Shown piece after piece: positions 35,499 through 47,125 of a stretch of 64,000 nt of DNA. The notes beneath the pieces were generated by a model that ran no database searches, had not been told where the DNA came from, and saw only the letters and a program-made list of their open reading frames with translations. The position numbers and the translations under genes were made by a program. The DNA comes from Silene latifolia (Eukaryota; Streptophyta; Magnoliopsida; Caryophyllales; Caryophyllaceae), in the NCBI RefSeq assembly GCF_048544455.1, contig NC_133538.1, positions 256,837,991 through 256,901,990 on the forward strand. The letters run 5' to 3'. Each line of letters starts with the position of its first letter. Position 1 is the stretch's first letter.

Positions 35499-35781
35499 TG
35501 AACTTCGTCCCGAAGTTCACCCAAAAATGCTACAAAAGGCTCATGAAACCATCAACACATCTGAATGCCATTTCAACTCATTATCATTGCAACATAATTA
35601 ACTTACTTACTCATTATCAAACCATATCATACTTATCAAAATGTATCACAAAATTAACTCAAAACACGAAAATGTATCACAATATAAACTTAAAACATGA
35701 GGTGTCACATTCTACCCCCTAAAAATAAACTTCGTCCCGTAGTTTCGGAACTACTACTACTTTATTAAAACTACTAGAAAC
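35499..35781 (-). mobile_element. Second polypurine tract-LTR junction, remnant of another Tekay-like LTR
   Basis: At 35700-35740 a second junction of the same design occurs on the minus strand: ACGGGACGAAGTTTA, TTTTTAGGGGGTAGAA, then TGTGACACCTCATG. It suggests about 200 bp of the start of a different LTR lie between the two tracts. No coding sequence. Confidence 0.4.
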
Positions 35782-36937
35782 TTAAATACTTTTAAAGGAT
35801 AAAACTCCCAATCCACCTAACAAATACAAATTACCCTTCTGCCCATTCCCATGTAATGTAGTAGCAGCTGACTTTACACCCGTGCTCCGAGCACCTCCAT
35901 TCCTTAGGTTGTTGCGACTCTGATTGTAGCTATTATCGAAATTCACATGACTGTTCCTACCCCAAGTCTTCTGATTGCTCCCATAACCTAACATAGAAGT
36001 ATAGTAACCCCTATTCTGATTCCCATTTCCAATACCACTCCCTTGCTTTCCCAAATTTACCCTACACTCAAATCTCTTATGTCCCGGCTTCCCACACCTG
36101 AAACAATTCATATTACTAGCTCTACTAGACCACCCTCCACTCAAAAAGCATGATTGAGATTGACCCACATTTTGCTACTTACTGCCTCCTGTACTCTCAG
36201 TTGTAATTCCTGCCTTCCTCTTCTCGCCCTTCCCCTTCTTTTCCTCCTTCTCCTTCTTCTCTTCTTTTAACATATCTACAATCCTCTCAGCATGCCCTGC
36301 TCTCTAGTATACGTCATCCATATTACCTGGCTGACCAGCTGCCAATCTCTTCTTGATTGTGGTTGTTAATCCCTTTTGAAATCTGAGTGCCAACATCTCA
36401 TCACTAAAATTCAAATCAGCTACATATTTTGACAATTCCATAAACCTGTTATAATAAGTCTATATTGTCACCTCCTCAGTCATCTTGAAAGAATCAAATT
36501 CAGCTCTCATCTTACTCCTAATATGTTCTGGTACAAATACAGCTCCTCATATTCTCCTTGAAACCCTTCCAAGTGATAAAAGGTTCATCACTCTCCCTCC
36601 AAGCTTCCCTTATGCCCTCCTTACTACGATTCCACCACAAACCCGCTTTTCCCCTCAAATAATAAACAGCTTGATCTACTTATAATTCTGCAAAACAACC
36701 CAATAACTCAAAAAGGTTATCAAAATCCCTATGCCAATCCTCAAGTAAATATGGTTCACCTAATCCGTCATACTTCGTCGGGTTATGCCTTGCGATATTG
36801 GCACTCATCATTGATGGATCCTGAATTGACCCTTTAGCCTTTAGTGCCGTAGTCAAAGCCTCGTTCATAGATATTAAACGGTCAATCTCTTCTTGGGAAA
36901 TGGTAGTGGGTATAGATGTAGATCTCTTTAGAGGCAT
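35782..36937 (-). pseudogene. Ty3/gypsy gag with CCHC knuckle
   Basis: ATG at 36937 starts a frame (PLKRSTSIPTTISQEEIDRL..., then ARHNPTKYDGLGEPYLLEDW) typical of the start of Tekay-type gag, ending at a stop near 36680. Further left the Retrotrans_gag core is recognisable but broken by stops and shifts (LRGKAGLWWNRSKEG, FQKGLTTTIKKRLA). At 36168-35782 the nucleocapsid follows with CFRCGKPGHKRFEC (C-x2-C-x4-H-x4-C), about 36063-36105, and a Gly/Asn-rich tail. No pol follows before the polypurine tract, so pol was deleted. Confidence 0.75.
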
Positions 36938-38190
36938 GGTTCTAAAAAGGAAAACAAGACAACATAAGTTTCTACCTGAGGAAAGATGGCCTAACATTTT
37001 AAAACAATATATATCCACAATCAAAACAAGGTATAGTCAACTATATCCTATCTTACCCCTCGTTTGGTCCCCCTATCGCCACTCCTACATCTCAACTATC
37101 ATAGTTTAAGAATTGAGAAAACATTTATATTGAACTTTTGGTAAAACTCACGTTTTCAGAAATCAAAGTCAGGCTGTAACTTTCAAAACTCATCATTAAA
37201 TAACCGTTACATTCCTCTTTGAGTTTTCCAGAAAATATAAAGAGTTTTCGAAACATGAGAAAAAGAATCGAATTCAAATCTCGAACAACCATTTTATAAT
37301 GATGTTTACAATCCACTTGGTCCTAAACAGAAACTGATCAGCAGTTTGTCAAAACTTGAGTCAACTTAAAAAAATCACTATTAAATGTCAAAATATTATC
37401 TTGCAATGTGACTTATCAATTTGAAAACATATATGAATTTTTTAAACAGTGGAGTTGGAATTAGGCAAAGATATTAAATACATATTAAATGAGAAATCTT
37501 ACAAAATTGTTTGTCGAAAACATAACTGTAAAGGAACATTTTGACCACTGTTCACTAAAATATTTATTTCTCCCAAACCATACAACTTTTAAAAATGAGA
37601 CCAAAAACATTAGAAAGCTAACTCACTGGGTTATCACTCATAAATATTTCAACCTTAGACGATAAACACAGGTTAAACGGTAACTAAATCAAATAGGGGT
37701 AAAATCTGACAAATAAGGTTCAGCTTCTACATTCCTTTTTACAAGGTCATAAGCCCTTATTAACACCCTCCTATACTTCTATCAACACAACTTGGTCATC
37801 AAACTTCACACAAGACTATCATCTACTCTAAAGCATTCATATCACCAGTTTAATCATTTCATAATATTGTAATTAGCATGGTTTCAGGATTCACATAACC
37901 GCATAGACATAATACTACTATAACATCCAATCACATAATTAGTATCAATTCACAATTACTTGATGCTTATGATCAAAACAATTCAACATCACATCCTCAT
38001 TTCATCCATTCCACTCCCCTTAAAATCAAGGTTACGTCCCGTAACCTTGGTCATCAACGAAAATAATACACATCCAAGGCCACAATGAATTATCAGAAAA
38101 TAAACAACATTCATTTTAAATTACCCAAGTCTTCATTATCTCTCAAGGTAACCGGTTCAAAACTGGAAGGGCCGGGGTTCAGAGTGAGGG
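36938..38190 (-). mobile_element. Leader (5' untranslated) region of the leftward element
   Basis: About 1.25 kb of AT-rich sequence without recognisable coding lies between gag and the Athila insertion. It resumes at 48518. It ends in TACCT (38191-38195), the target duplication of the Athila element. Confidence 0.5.
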
Positions 38191-38195
38191 TACCT

Positions 38196-39584
38196 TGGTA
38201 CCGTCGTCAGGTACCAAAAATAAAACCTAGATACACTAACAGAAGCTAGTAGCAAGTAGGATCGATCTCCACAGGGAGATGGGAAAATGTCAGCCTTAAT
38301 TAAATCCGTCTAGGTAACCAGTTCTGGGGGTTTGAATAATTTGTTCTAATCTAATGAGATCAAGAAAGAGAAAGAAAGCAAGGGAGTAGAAATTAAACAA
38401 GTAGAGAGAAAATAGCTAAGACAGTCGGTTCACCATGATTCTCTAGTCATGCAATTTAGGTCTCAGGTCAATGCGGGTATGATCTATGGGGCAGTGATAA
38501 TCTCCTTCCGGTCTCAATTCGCCCTAAAACACAAATAGCTTAGCTTCCGCCCTCACTAAAGTGCCCTAATTTTCGCCACGAGTCTCACCTTTTCCAATCT
38601 TCCGATCTAGGTCAAGGTTTACTGTGATTTATTAACTAATTGCATCGACTCAATTAGATAATAACAATTATAAGTAGCGATTAACAACATTGATTAAACT
38701 AGCATCAGACCTAATGATTCGATCTACACTTCCCTTAAAATCATGGCTCCCCTATGTCTTAGCAAGGGAATTTAGCTATGCATTATCGTTGAAACAGCAA
38801 TACCCATACACAAGTAAGAGAGATTAGATATGATAACAAGGCAATGAAAGATTGATAATAGCAATTGTAAGTAAAGAGAGAAAGAAATAAAAAGCAATAA
38901 ATGATTATGATTAAGAATAAAGTAAGAGTAAAGATACCGATTACAAGTTCAAGATCCAAGCCAAAATTCTAGAGTAAGAGAATGAGAGAGTCGTAGAGAA
39001 GAAAAATCAGTCGAGGTCTAAGAGATGATGAAGAAGAGAGTATCAACGTCATTCTTAACCTAACATGTATCCTAATTACCAAGCCCATCTCGAAATAAAG
39101 TAAAAACACGCATAAATAGCAAAGTCTCTCGATCGAGAGAATTGAAACCACTCGATCGAGGACAAATCCTGAAATTCCTCTCGATCAAACAGAAAAGATG
39201 TTTGATCGAGTACTCCTTGTATCAGCCCCATCGATCGAGCATCAGAACAGCTCGATCGAGTGAATCTTCGACGGATAAAGCATTCGATCGACCAAATAAT
39301 TAGTCGATCGAGCTATATTAGCACATAGGACTCTTTGGCACCTTCCGAGGTCAGCTCACGCGTCTTTAGGTGATGGATTCCAAGCTCCGATCCCCTATTC
39401 TCCAAAATGCATGCAAATGAGACAAGTTTAGGCTCGGTTTTGCTCCTTTCTGGTCCGTACCTGCAATATACACAAGACAAACCAAAGTAGACTATTCAGG
39501 GGTATTTGGAGCTAGATGCCACGTAAATAGTACAGAAATGCTTGTAAAAATGAGGTAAAATCCTTATATAAAATACACGCATCA
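38196..39584 (-). repeat. 3' LTR of Athila-like element
   Basis: On + it runs TGGTACCGTCG to ACGCATCA. It contains the block TCGATCTCCACAGGGAGATGG shared with other LTRs here (reverse complement of the CTCCCTGTGG...TCGACC block) and a palindrome array at 39126-39316. The frame at 38969-39151 recurs in the other LTR and is not a gene. Confidence 0.92.
39126..39316. repeat. CTCGATCGAG palindrome array in 3' LTR
   Basis: Eight copies of YTCGATCGAG-type palindromes with a few variants (CTCGATCAAAC, TCGATCGACC) at 10-40 bp spacing. The partner array is at 48056-48246 in the 5' LTR. Confidence 0.85.
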
Positions 39585-39597
39585 AATCTCCCCTAAC
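39585..39597 (-). other. Polypurine tract of Athila-like element
   Basis: Minus-strand GTTAGGGGAGATT lies directly upstream of TGATGCGTG, the LTR start. Confidence 0.7.
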
Positions 39598-41629
39598 CAA
39601 ACCTTTTCTTGTCCCCAAGCAAACTATGAATGCAACTAAAGACAACTAGTGGAACAGGACCAACTTTTCGGCTACAAATCACCCACCCAAACCAGTTTAA
39701 TGAAACAACTAACAAAGTGGCAACTGGTAAGTGCAAACGAATTAAATCAATGTCTCAAACCGCTGAACCGTCGACCTAGCAAGACTCATGGATAACGGAC
39801 TCTCACGGGCCGCTCATCACTCAAATTAAACATAGGGTGATTATATATGTAGAAGATATAAAGAAGTGAAGACACTCACCTAACTCGACCTATAAGAACA
39901 TGCATGCAGTTTAACACGAATAGAATCTCTACAACCGTACATATGCATTCCAACCAACTAAAGACCAAGACACATGCCGAGGACTTACATTTGGGTAAGT
40001 GAGGTAATGGGTAAGAAGGTGTTAAGATGAATTTTGATATGTGGAGTTAGCAGCCAAGCTAGCAATAACGGATCCAAATTAATAACACATCCCAACATCA
40101 TACTCAATAAATCAGTACAAAACAGTGCTAAATTGCGGCACAAAGCTCACTAACCACCATAAATTGTTAACTCCCCATAAGATACAAACAGAATAGGGGA
40201 GCATAAGTCACAACATGATACTTTTTTTCGGCTCATGTCTTTTTCATAATTTTATCTTTTCTTTTTTTTTTCTTTTTTAATTTTTTTTTCTTTTTCCACA
40301 CAATTTTTCTTTTCATATTTTTCTTCTTTTCATTACCTTCAACGCTTCCACCAACCTATCAAATCAGATATATAACCAAACCGCAATGAAACATTCCAAA
40401 CAGCTACTAATTACTACCTCGGCTAGGGTAGGCAAAATTATGGATTGTAGCTATATAGGACAAAATGGCAGTTTGGCTATGTGAGGCTCATGGGTAGAAT
40501 GAATAAAGGGAACTGCCTCTCCTAACATGTGTCACCATCCACAGACCAAATGCATACAGGTATCAAGAAGACCAAATTCATGCTTATGCAAATTGATGTT
40601 ACATGTCTTATAGAGAGTACTACTCACATCCTATATGAAACTGGTCATGAATGTCACCAGTTTATTGAGCTCTAACCTCAGAATGTAATGTAGTTTGCCA
40701 ATAAATGAGTCAAGTCTATTCGTTCAGATAAGAGAGAAACAGAAACTCGTAGATTATGCACATTATCATGCCAACAAAGTGTCAAGAATATGCAAGGAAA
40801 GGGTAAAGACTCAATGTAGCGTCAAAGTTCAATCGTTACGACTCAAAATAAACGTGAATTTTTTGAATTTTATATGATTTTTTGACTTAAAAACAACAAT
40901 GCATGCGAAATTAAATAAATGTGTAAACGGAAATGTAAGAAAACATGCAGACACGGATATGGATGCATACCTCCCCAAACCAAACCGGACAATGCCCTCA
41001 TTGTACCAAAAATAGGGAAAGAAATGCAAACTAAAGAGAAAAGGGTAGCGGGAGTCGGTAAACTTAAAAGACAGCGTAAGGGGGGCCCTCCTCAAACCGA
41101 CCATGAACATGGGAGGTCATGGGTAGCCACGCAGTAGCACAACAAGCAAAAAATAATAGCTTGACCACATAAATACTCGATCGAACAGATCAGAGTGGTT
41201 CGATCGAGTGGAATGGGTGTCAAAGGTGCTCGATCGAGAAGATAGGATACTCGATCGAGAGAAGTGGTTTTGCAGCATTTCGATCGAGAACAGCAGAGGC
41301 TCGATCGAGTACAATTTCTAGCCAGAGTGTTCGACCGAGTAGAAAAACTACTCGATCGAGTAAAGTCACCTGCAAAACGCATAAAAGAAGTAAATGAATG
41401 ACAAAATACGCATATTTTAGCGTTCAAAGTTCAACACACAGCAGAAAGGAGAAAAATAAGTTTAAAATAAAGTACAATAAAACAGTCCGGGTTTCCTCCC
41501 GGATAGCGCAGGTTTAAGAGGTCCCGCACGACCTTTCTGGCTTCAATTAACTGGCTCATCAGGATTGTCGAAGTATAGAACTTCAACATGGTTGTCTTCA
41601 TCATTTTCCTCATGGTAAAGATTCACGTA
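39598..41629 (-). mobile_element. 3' non-coding region of Athila-like element
   Basis: About 2 kb between pol and the polypurine tract, where many Athila elements carry an env-like ORF. I see none; frames are at most about 110 codons and look random. A T-rich run lies at 40225-40330 and a palindrome array at 41176-41372. Confidence 0.55.
41176..41372. repeat. CTCGATCGAG palindrome array in 3' non-coding region
   Basis: Eight copies (ACTCGATCGAA, GTTCGATCGAGT, GCTCGATCGAGA and similar) spaced 12-40 bp apart, a short distance downstream of the integrase stop codon. Confidence 0.85.
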
Positions 41630-44600
41630 CTACCCATTTACCTTGAACCTATTTCCCTCGTAACTTTCTAGCTCAACAGACCCGAACTTAGTGACAGCTG
41701 TCACTGTATAGGGGCCACTCCACCTGGACTTCAGCTTGCCAGGAAATAATCGTAGTCGGGCATTAAACAGCAACACCTTATGCCCGACATGAAATTCTTG
41801 AGGTAGGATCCGTTTGTCGTGCCATCTCTTCGTCTTTTCTTTGTAGATGCGTGAGCTATCATTGGCATTGAGCCTAAACTCCTCCAGTTCATCTAGTTGC
41901 AATAAACGATTCCGACCGCACAACTTAAGATCAAAGTTAAGTTCACGAATTGCCCACCAAGCCTTACATTCTAACTCAACAGGTAAATGCATGACTTCCC
42001 ATAAACTAACCGATATGGTGATGCACCAATCGGTGTTTTAAAGGCAGTCCAATATGCCCATAATGTGTCTTCCAGCTTAAGACTCCAGTTTTTCCGTGAC
42101 TTAGAAACTACTTTAGCTAAGATCTCTTTAATCTCACGATTAGAGACCTCAACTTGACCACTAGTTTGGGGATGATACCCCAAACCACGCCAGTGTTGAA
42201 CACCAACCTTAGACAAAATAGAAGTTAGTTTCTTTTCCTTAAAATGCATTTCCCCATCACTAATGATGACCCTAGGGACACCAAATCGGGGAAATATAAT
42301 CTTTTTAAACATCTTAATCACGGTCTTGGCATCACAATGGGGTGAAGCAATTACCTCCACCCACTTGGACACATAATCAACAGCTACCAAGATATACCTG
42401 TTACCTTTACTAGATGGGAAGGGTCCTTGGAAATCGATGCACCAGACATCAAAAACCTCGACCTCTAGGATACCATTTTGTGGCATCTCATGCCTCTTTG
42501 AAATGTTCCATGATTATTGGCAAGCATCACAGGCTAAAACAAAAACCTTAGCATCAGCAAACAAAGAAGGCCAGTAAAAACCAGACTGATACACCGTCTG
42601 TAGAGATCGTCTGCACACTTCTTAAATAAATAAGGGTCATCCCAGAAGTACTGCTTAGCGTTATAAAGAAATCGCTTCCTCTGCTGATAAGAAAGGTCAG
42701 GCGGCAGCGTGCCACTAACAACGTAATTAGCTAAATCTGTATACCAAGGATCTTGGTTAATAATAGAAGACAAAACAGCAAATAAAGAATCATCAGGAAA
42801 AGAATCATCAATAGGTAAAGAATCTTCTTCCTCTTACCGTGACAGTCGCGACAGATGATCAGCTACTACGTTCTCAGCACCTTTCTTATCTTTTATCTGC
42901 AAATCAAACTCCTGAAGGAGAAGTATCCATCTCAACAGCCGTGGTTTAGCTTCCTTCTTAGCAAGAAGGTATCTCAGCGCTGCATGGTCAGTAAAAACAG
43001 TAACTTCTGACCCTATCAAATAAGAACGAAATTTTTCTAGCGTATATACCACAGCTAGCAGCTCTTTCTCAGTAGTGGTGTACTTCACTTAAGCCTCATC
43101 CAGAGTTCGGTTTTCATAGTAGATTGCATTCAAAGCTTTATCTTTCCTTTGGCCTAGCACCGCTCCTAGTGCATAGTCACTAGCATCACACATGATCTCA
43201 AACAACAAATCCCAGTCGGGAGGCGGTATAATCGACGCCGAAATCAAGGCCTGCTTTAACCTGTTAGAAGCAGAAAGACACTCATCAGTGAATACAAAGG
43301 GAACATCCTTAAGAAGCAGCTGTGTAAGTGGTTTAACAAATTTTGAAAAGCCCTTGATAAACCGGCGATAAAAGCCAGCATGACCAAGGAAACTCCTCAC
43401 TCCCTTAACATTAACGGGAGGAGGTAATTGCTGAATCACTTGCACTTTTGCTTTTTCAACTTCAATACCCCTGTCAGAAACTAAGTGCCCTAAGACAACT
43501 CCCTCGTTGACCATAAAGTGGCTCTTCTCCCAATTAAGCACAAGCTTAACCTCGATGCAGCGCTGCAACATTTTATCAAGGTTAGACAGACAGTTAGGAA
43601 AATCACTTCCATAGACAATGAAATCATCCATAAAGACTTCCATAATAGACTCAATATACTCAGAAAATATCCCCATCATGCACCTTTGAAAAGTGGCAGG
43701 GCATTACATAAACCAAAAGGCATCCTGCGATAAATAAAAACACCCTGAGGACAAGTAAAAGTAGTCTTTTCCTGATCATCCGGATGAATAGCGATCTGAA
43801 AGAACCCTGAGTAACCGTCCAGATAACAGAAAAAATTATGAGAAGCTAACCTTTCTACCATTTGATCAATGAAAGGAAGGGGAAAGTGATCTTTCTTTGT
43901 GGCGGCGTTCAGCTGTCTGTAATCTATACACATCCGCCAGCCAGTCACTATTCTTGTAGGTATTAACTCGTTTCTGTCATTCTTGACCACAATAGTCCCT
44001 CCTTTCTTAGGAACTATCTGAACTGGACTCACCCATTTAGAATGACCGACAGAATAAATAATACCTGCATCAAGCAGCTTCATTACCTCAACCATCACAA
44101 CATCCTGCATCTTCTGGTTCAGCCGGCGCTGACCCTGTCTGCAAGGCTTGTGATCTTCCTCCAGCTCAATCCTGTGCATACAAATATTGGGACTAATCCC
44201 CTTGATGTAATCCAAAGAATAACCCATAGCTTTCCTATTTTTCAAAAGCACAACTAACAAAGCAGTCAGCTGATTATCATCAAGTTTAGCATTAACAATG
44301 ACTGGATATTGCTTTGTATCATCTAAGAAAGCATATTTAAGATGAGAAGGAAGAGACTTACGCTCGGGTACCTTTACCTCTATGGCGCAGAGAGTACTAA
44401 TCATTTGTTCCACCCTCTCTCCTTCAGCGTCGGTGAGTTCACGCTCATCTAAAGCACCTTCAAGCAAATCCAACACAGCATCATTGTTATCTGGGTCATC
44501 TGCACACTCATCCAAAAGCATCAAAGCTTCCAGCGGGTCCTTTATAAAAGAACCCGACCAGAAGTCATAGACAGACTCGTCAACAATATCAACAGAATAA

Positions 44601-44668
44601 CATGTATCCTCTATTATTGGCCGAGCAAGAGTACTAAGCACACTAAAAGTGATCGCGTCATCTCTCAC
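41630..44668 (-). pseudogene. Athila-like pol: reverse transcriptase, RNase H, integrase
   Basis: RT starts in 44668-43676 (LDDNQLTALLVVLL, the CMHRIELEEDHKPCRQ block, WVSPVQIVPKKGG, WRMCIDYRQLNAATKKDHFPLPFIDQM). A one-base deletion at about 43690 shifts it into 43679-43089, which has the catalytic FMDD and ends at a TAA 43089-43091 that replaces a sense codon. RNase H follows (43088-42834, [32 protein letters not shown]). Integrase is damaged around 42490-42600 (zinc-binding part), but the core at 42486-41971 keeps Asp in CIDFQGP, Asp in IISDGE and Glu in GQVEVSNRE. The C-terminus at 41992-41630 has the GPY motif (RWSGPYTV). The product is broken at four or more sites. Confidence 0.88.
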
Positions 44669-44858
44669 TGTAAGAGTCAGACGCCCTTGTTTGACATCAA
44701 TAATGGCCCCAGCTGTACATAAGAACGGTCTTCCTAATATAATTGGGGTCCGGGTATCTGTCTAAAATAATAAAGTCCACTGGTATAAAGACCTTGCTTA
44801 CTTTCACAGGCACGTCATCTAAGATACCCAAGGGTCGTCTTTCAGATCTATCAGCCAT

Positions 44859-45707
44859 CTATAATGTAATGTTAGTCATTTTAAGATGACACATATTAAG
44901 CTTTTTGCAGATAGAAAAGGGCATGACACTGACACTGGCTCCTAAATCACAAAGAGCCTTGTCGATTAATTCGTTGCCTATAGTACAGGTAATAGAGAAA
45001 CTACCCGGGTCCTTCATTTTAGGCGGAGCTTTATTTAAAAGTAAAGTACTAGACTCTTCTATAAAGGCAACCGTCTCAATTTCACTAAGCTCTCTCTTAC
45101 GTGTCACAATGTCTTTCATAAATTTAGCGTAAGTAGGTACCTGGGTAATAAGTTCGGTAAGAGGGACAGTTACCTGGAGGTTCTTAACGATATCCACAAA
45201 CTTACCGTAATATCGCTCAACTTTAGCGTCCTTCAGACGTCCCGGATAAGGTTCCCTAGTAGCAATGAGTGGGCCCGCGACCTTCTCTTTACCTTTATCA
45301 GCACGTGACACCTCCACAACAGGGGGAGAAGACACGGTAGCGGAATTAGATGTTGAATTTGATTTTCCGCTGGTTCTGGTGCTCGATCAAACACATTTGT
45401 CACTCGATCGAATGGTTTTTTCAGGAAAATTACTCGATCGAAGAGTATGGACCTCTTGATCGCGATCCTCAATTTCAGCTTCCGTCGATCGAGTCCCAGA
45501 ATCACTTGATCGAACAACTTTGTCTGCCAAATCACTCGATTGAGAGGAATTAACTCCTCGATCGAAGTCTTCAAATTGGGCACTTCTCGATCGAGCAGGT
45601 ATTGTACTCGATCGAGTGATGGGAGAAGCTAAATCACTCGATCGAGCTATATTTTCACTCGATCGAGCTGCAGGATGATATTCAGCAGGGATATCGTCTA
45701 TTAGCTC
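44859..45707 (-). pseudogene. Athila-like protease with RSS-repeat linker
   Basis: Continues the gag frame after a TAG (45708-45710). Codons from 45707 to about 45370 form a linker in which the DNA palindrome is read as CGA-TCG-AGT, giving Arg-Ser-Ser about eight to ten times (for example ARSSEN, ARSSDL, TRSSTI, VRSSDS, IRSSDK). A TGA at 45387-45389 replaces an Arg codon of one repeat. The protease proper has the segment ELSEIETVAFIEESS, then CTIGNELIDKALCDLGASVSVMP with the catalytic Asp in CDLGAS. It ends at TAG 44859-44861. A further broken stretch (GRPFLCTAGAIIDV, about 44690-44750) links it to RT. Retropepsin would cut Gag-Pol. Confidence 0.8.
45378..45668. repeat. CTCGATCGAG palindrome array within coding sequence
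   Basis: About twelve copies of (A)CTCGATCGAG(T) or close variants, 12-35 bp apart, in phase with the gag-protease reading frame. Confidence 0.88.
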
Positions 45708-46900
45708 CTACAACTCGTTATCTGGGGTATCATTAGCAGTTACAACCTCGTCTTCTGGGATTTTTGGTCCACCATAAGCAAGACCGCTTCGGAGATTAAT
45801 GGCGTTGATTGGGTCACATTGAGGTGGTTGATTCGCTTGGTTTTGCGCAAGTGTTAGACGCGCAACTTGCTCTCTCAGCTCTTTTATGGCGGTATTATCC
45901 TTGTCGCATTTCTTCCCGAGCTGCTGCGTTAAGTTCAACACCAAGGATTTCAGCTCGGCGAACTCCCCGTTTGTAGAGAGCGAATCTGGTTGTGGCATTG
46001 GAGTAGAAGGGCTAGAGACACTTTTTGTTGTCAAATACTCATAAATCTTGGAGAATAGTACCCCTTTATTATATTTTAGATAGACAATGACGCGCTCTAC
46101 ATCCGCCATACAACCAACAGGGTCATGCCCCTCCATACCGCATCTACCACACACTATCACATGCTCAGTAATAGCACAAACTTGTTCGTGCTCATCCATA
46201 GTCTGTATAATCTCCGGACTACCTAGCCTTCCGCTAGGACTCTCCACCTCAGCCACTACCAACTCGTTCACATACTTACCTCCTCGGGGATTTCCATATT
46301 CAGCAACATGAATGGCCATTTCTTCGATAAGATGCCATCCTTGATCATCCTTCACATTCTTCTGAAACCTCCCCTTGGCCGCATTATCAAGAATAGCTCT
46401 CTGGTCCGGATACAACCCATTGTAGAATTGGGTACACAAGAACCAGCACTTGAAGCCATGATGAGGAACAGATCGGACGAGCTTCTTGAACCTAATACAA
46501 GCCCCGTTCAAGTCTTCAGTAGGTAGTTGCTCAAATGCAGTAATTTGAGCTCTCAACGCATTAGTGTGCTGTGGCGGGAAGTATCGTCTGGTAAAAGGCT
46601 AAGGCACGAGGATTCCAGTCAGTTACACCGGCAGCTTCCCTGTCTAAATCTCTCAACCGTTCCAGGGCATCATCAGTCAAGGAGAAAGGGAAAAAGGACT
46701 CCCTTAACTCTGTCGTCTGTCACCCCAGCAGCTAGAGGAATGGTGGAGCAATACTCTGTAAATAGCTTTATATGCTTGCATGGATATTCTCCCGGTACCC
46801 CCCTGAAGAGATTTCTCTCAGCCAGCTGTATATATGAGGGAGTGGATTCAAAAGTTCCCCGAATCAGTAGTGGGTAACAGGAAAGTTTTTGGAAGTGAAT
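45708..46900 (-). pseudogene. Athila-like gag
   Basis: The 46556-45708 frame has the capsid region (QITAFEQLPTEDLNGACIRF, SVPHHGF, FYNGLYPDQRAILDNAAKG) and a zinc knuckle CGRCGMEGHDPVGC (C-x2-C-x4-H-x4-C), followed by a helical AELKSLVLNLTQQLGKK segment. Upstream, 46600-46900 carries more capsid sequence (ESFFPFSLTDDALERL, DWNPRALAFY) in another frame, with a shift near 46595. An in-frame TAG (45708-45710) separates it from the protease; such a stop could be read through, but the neighbouring stops argue for decay. Confidence 0.82.
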
Positions 46901-47103
46901 CCACCGTAGGCTCTGAATAACTGGCTATATTTGGCATCCTAGCAGATAGAATTTACAGCAAGGCAGGTACGACAATGTTCTCTTCTAGAACAGATATCCT
47001 GCAAAACTAATTAAGAACTAGCAAAAATATGAGATCAATCTCAAGGAATAAATTCCTTGAAACGAGGGACAAACTCAATAAAAGCAACAAAAATACGCCA
47101 CCT

Positions 47104-47120
47104 CCCCGGCAACGGCGCCA
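47104..47120 (-). other. Athila-type primer-binding site
   Basis: TGGCGCCGTTGCCGGGG on the minus strand, five bases downstream of the 5' LTR end at 47126. This is the known Athila/Tat-type primer site, assigned in the literature to Asp tRNA. Confidence 0.88.
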
Positions 47121-47125
47121 AAATT

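Noticed and set aside
39598..41629. Athila env-like ORF expected between pol and the polypurine tract
   Set aside because: No frame of useful length with a signal peptide or membrane segment is present; the region holds only short random frames and a palindrome array.
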